In this document: positions 5,613 to 5,842 of the stretch, in pieces
How the letters are laid out: each line of letters begins with the position of its first letter
How positions within the stretch are numbered: position 1 is the stretch's first letter
NCBI GenBank assembly: GCA_000402835.1
Contig: AQRZ01000038.1
Span: 15,235-21,076, forward strand
DNA: 5,842 nucleotides
Origin: Synergistetes bacterium JGI 0000079-D21
GTDB lineage: Bacteria > Synergistota > Synergistia > Synergistales > 79-D21
Direction: 5' to 3'
Notes under the pieces: model-generated
Told to the model about the DNA's origin: nothing
Seen by the model: only the letters and a program-made list of their open reading frames with translations
The model's database searches: none
Translations under genes and position numbers: made by a program

Positions 5613-5842
5613 CTACCTCAGGACGTATCCCTTTTCAGCCAGCTCCCGTCTCAATGTATCGTGAATGGCGTCAACTTCCTCGTCCCTGAGCGTTCGGGAG
5701 GGATCCCCGTAAGCCAGCGAGTAGGCAAGGCTTCGAGTTCCATCCGGGATTCCGGTTCCCTGGTAAAGATCGAAAAGGACCAACCCCCTCAGTAGATCTC
5801 CCCCAAGTGCCCGGATATCTTCCTCGATCGACGCGACGGGCT
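5613..5842 (-). CDS. pheT: Phenylalanyl-tRNA synthetase beta chain, C-terminal end (partial)
   Basis: The last 76 sense codons and a TAG stop are present; the rest lies beyond the right edge. The translated tail includes VLFDLYQGTGIPDGTRSLAY, then DPSRTLRDEEVDAIHDTL, and ends EKGYVLR. This is the ferredoxin-fold anticodon-binding domain that closes bacterial PheT, with its typical LFD-Y-G-IP-G--SLAY and RTL-DEEV signatures. PheT pairs with PheS to charge tRNA-Phe in the cytoplasm. The frame is intact to its natural stop. The gap to cvpA is 81 bp and shows no convincing terminator, only a 4-bp CTTG/CAAG stem (5592-5603), so pheT and cvpA could share a transcript. This piece was too short to be judged by length, but the motif match is strong. 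Confidence 0.93.
   Translation of the reverse strand, partial: PVASIEEDIRALGGDLLRGLVLFDLYQGTGIPDGTRSLAYSLAYGDPSRTLRDEEVDAIHDTLRRELAEKGYVLR

Overview
The window carries a bacterial chromosome segment of moderately high GC. It holds one rightward gene that converges on a leftward cluster of four. The rightward gene (287-1837) encodes a single-chain, iron-sulfur L-serine dehydratase. The leftward cluster reads, in transcription order, pheT (3' end only, 5842-5613), cvpA (5531-4989), mutS2 (4992-2635) and a GntR-family regulator with an FCD ligand domain (2617-1928). A strong 15-bp hairpin (1842-1884) separates the converging transcripts.

The likely host is an anaerobic amino-acid fermenter, tentatively Synergistota, with Bacillota (clostridial) as the alternative. 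The reasons are the pheT-cvpA-mutS2 linkage, an oxygen-sensitive type of serine dehydratase, purine-rich Shine-Dalgarno sequences and a TTG start. This placement is inference from gene content and was not confirmed by any search.

Region 1-286 has no complete gene and looks regulatory. It contains a good sigma-70-type promoter for the dehydratase (TTGACG, 18 bp, TCTAAT). An exact match to the FadR-subfamily operator consensus TnGTnnnACnA overlaps its -35 box. A possible opposing promoter lies on the minus strand, and a near-perfect minus-strand Shine-Dalgarno at the left edge hints at a divergent gene just outside. The roughly 175-nt dehydratase leader can form several hairpins and ends in a consensus ribosome binding site before a TTG start.

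A working model is that the FCD-GntR protein, made at the end of the pheT-cvpA-mutS2 transcript, controls the neighbouring serine dehydratase, which deaminates serine to pyruvate. The mutS2 and cvpA genes overlap by 4 bp, and gntR starts 17 bp after mutS2, so these three are very probably cotranscribed.

I did not find an obviously new multi-gene system. The points most worth a second look are the candidate GntR operator, a MutS2 whose Smr domain has lost the Asp of its LDLR motif, a perfect 22-bp palindrome inside cvpA, and the fused dehydratase with no visible ACT domain.
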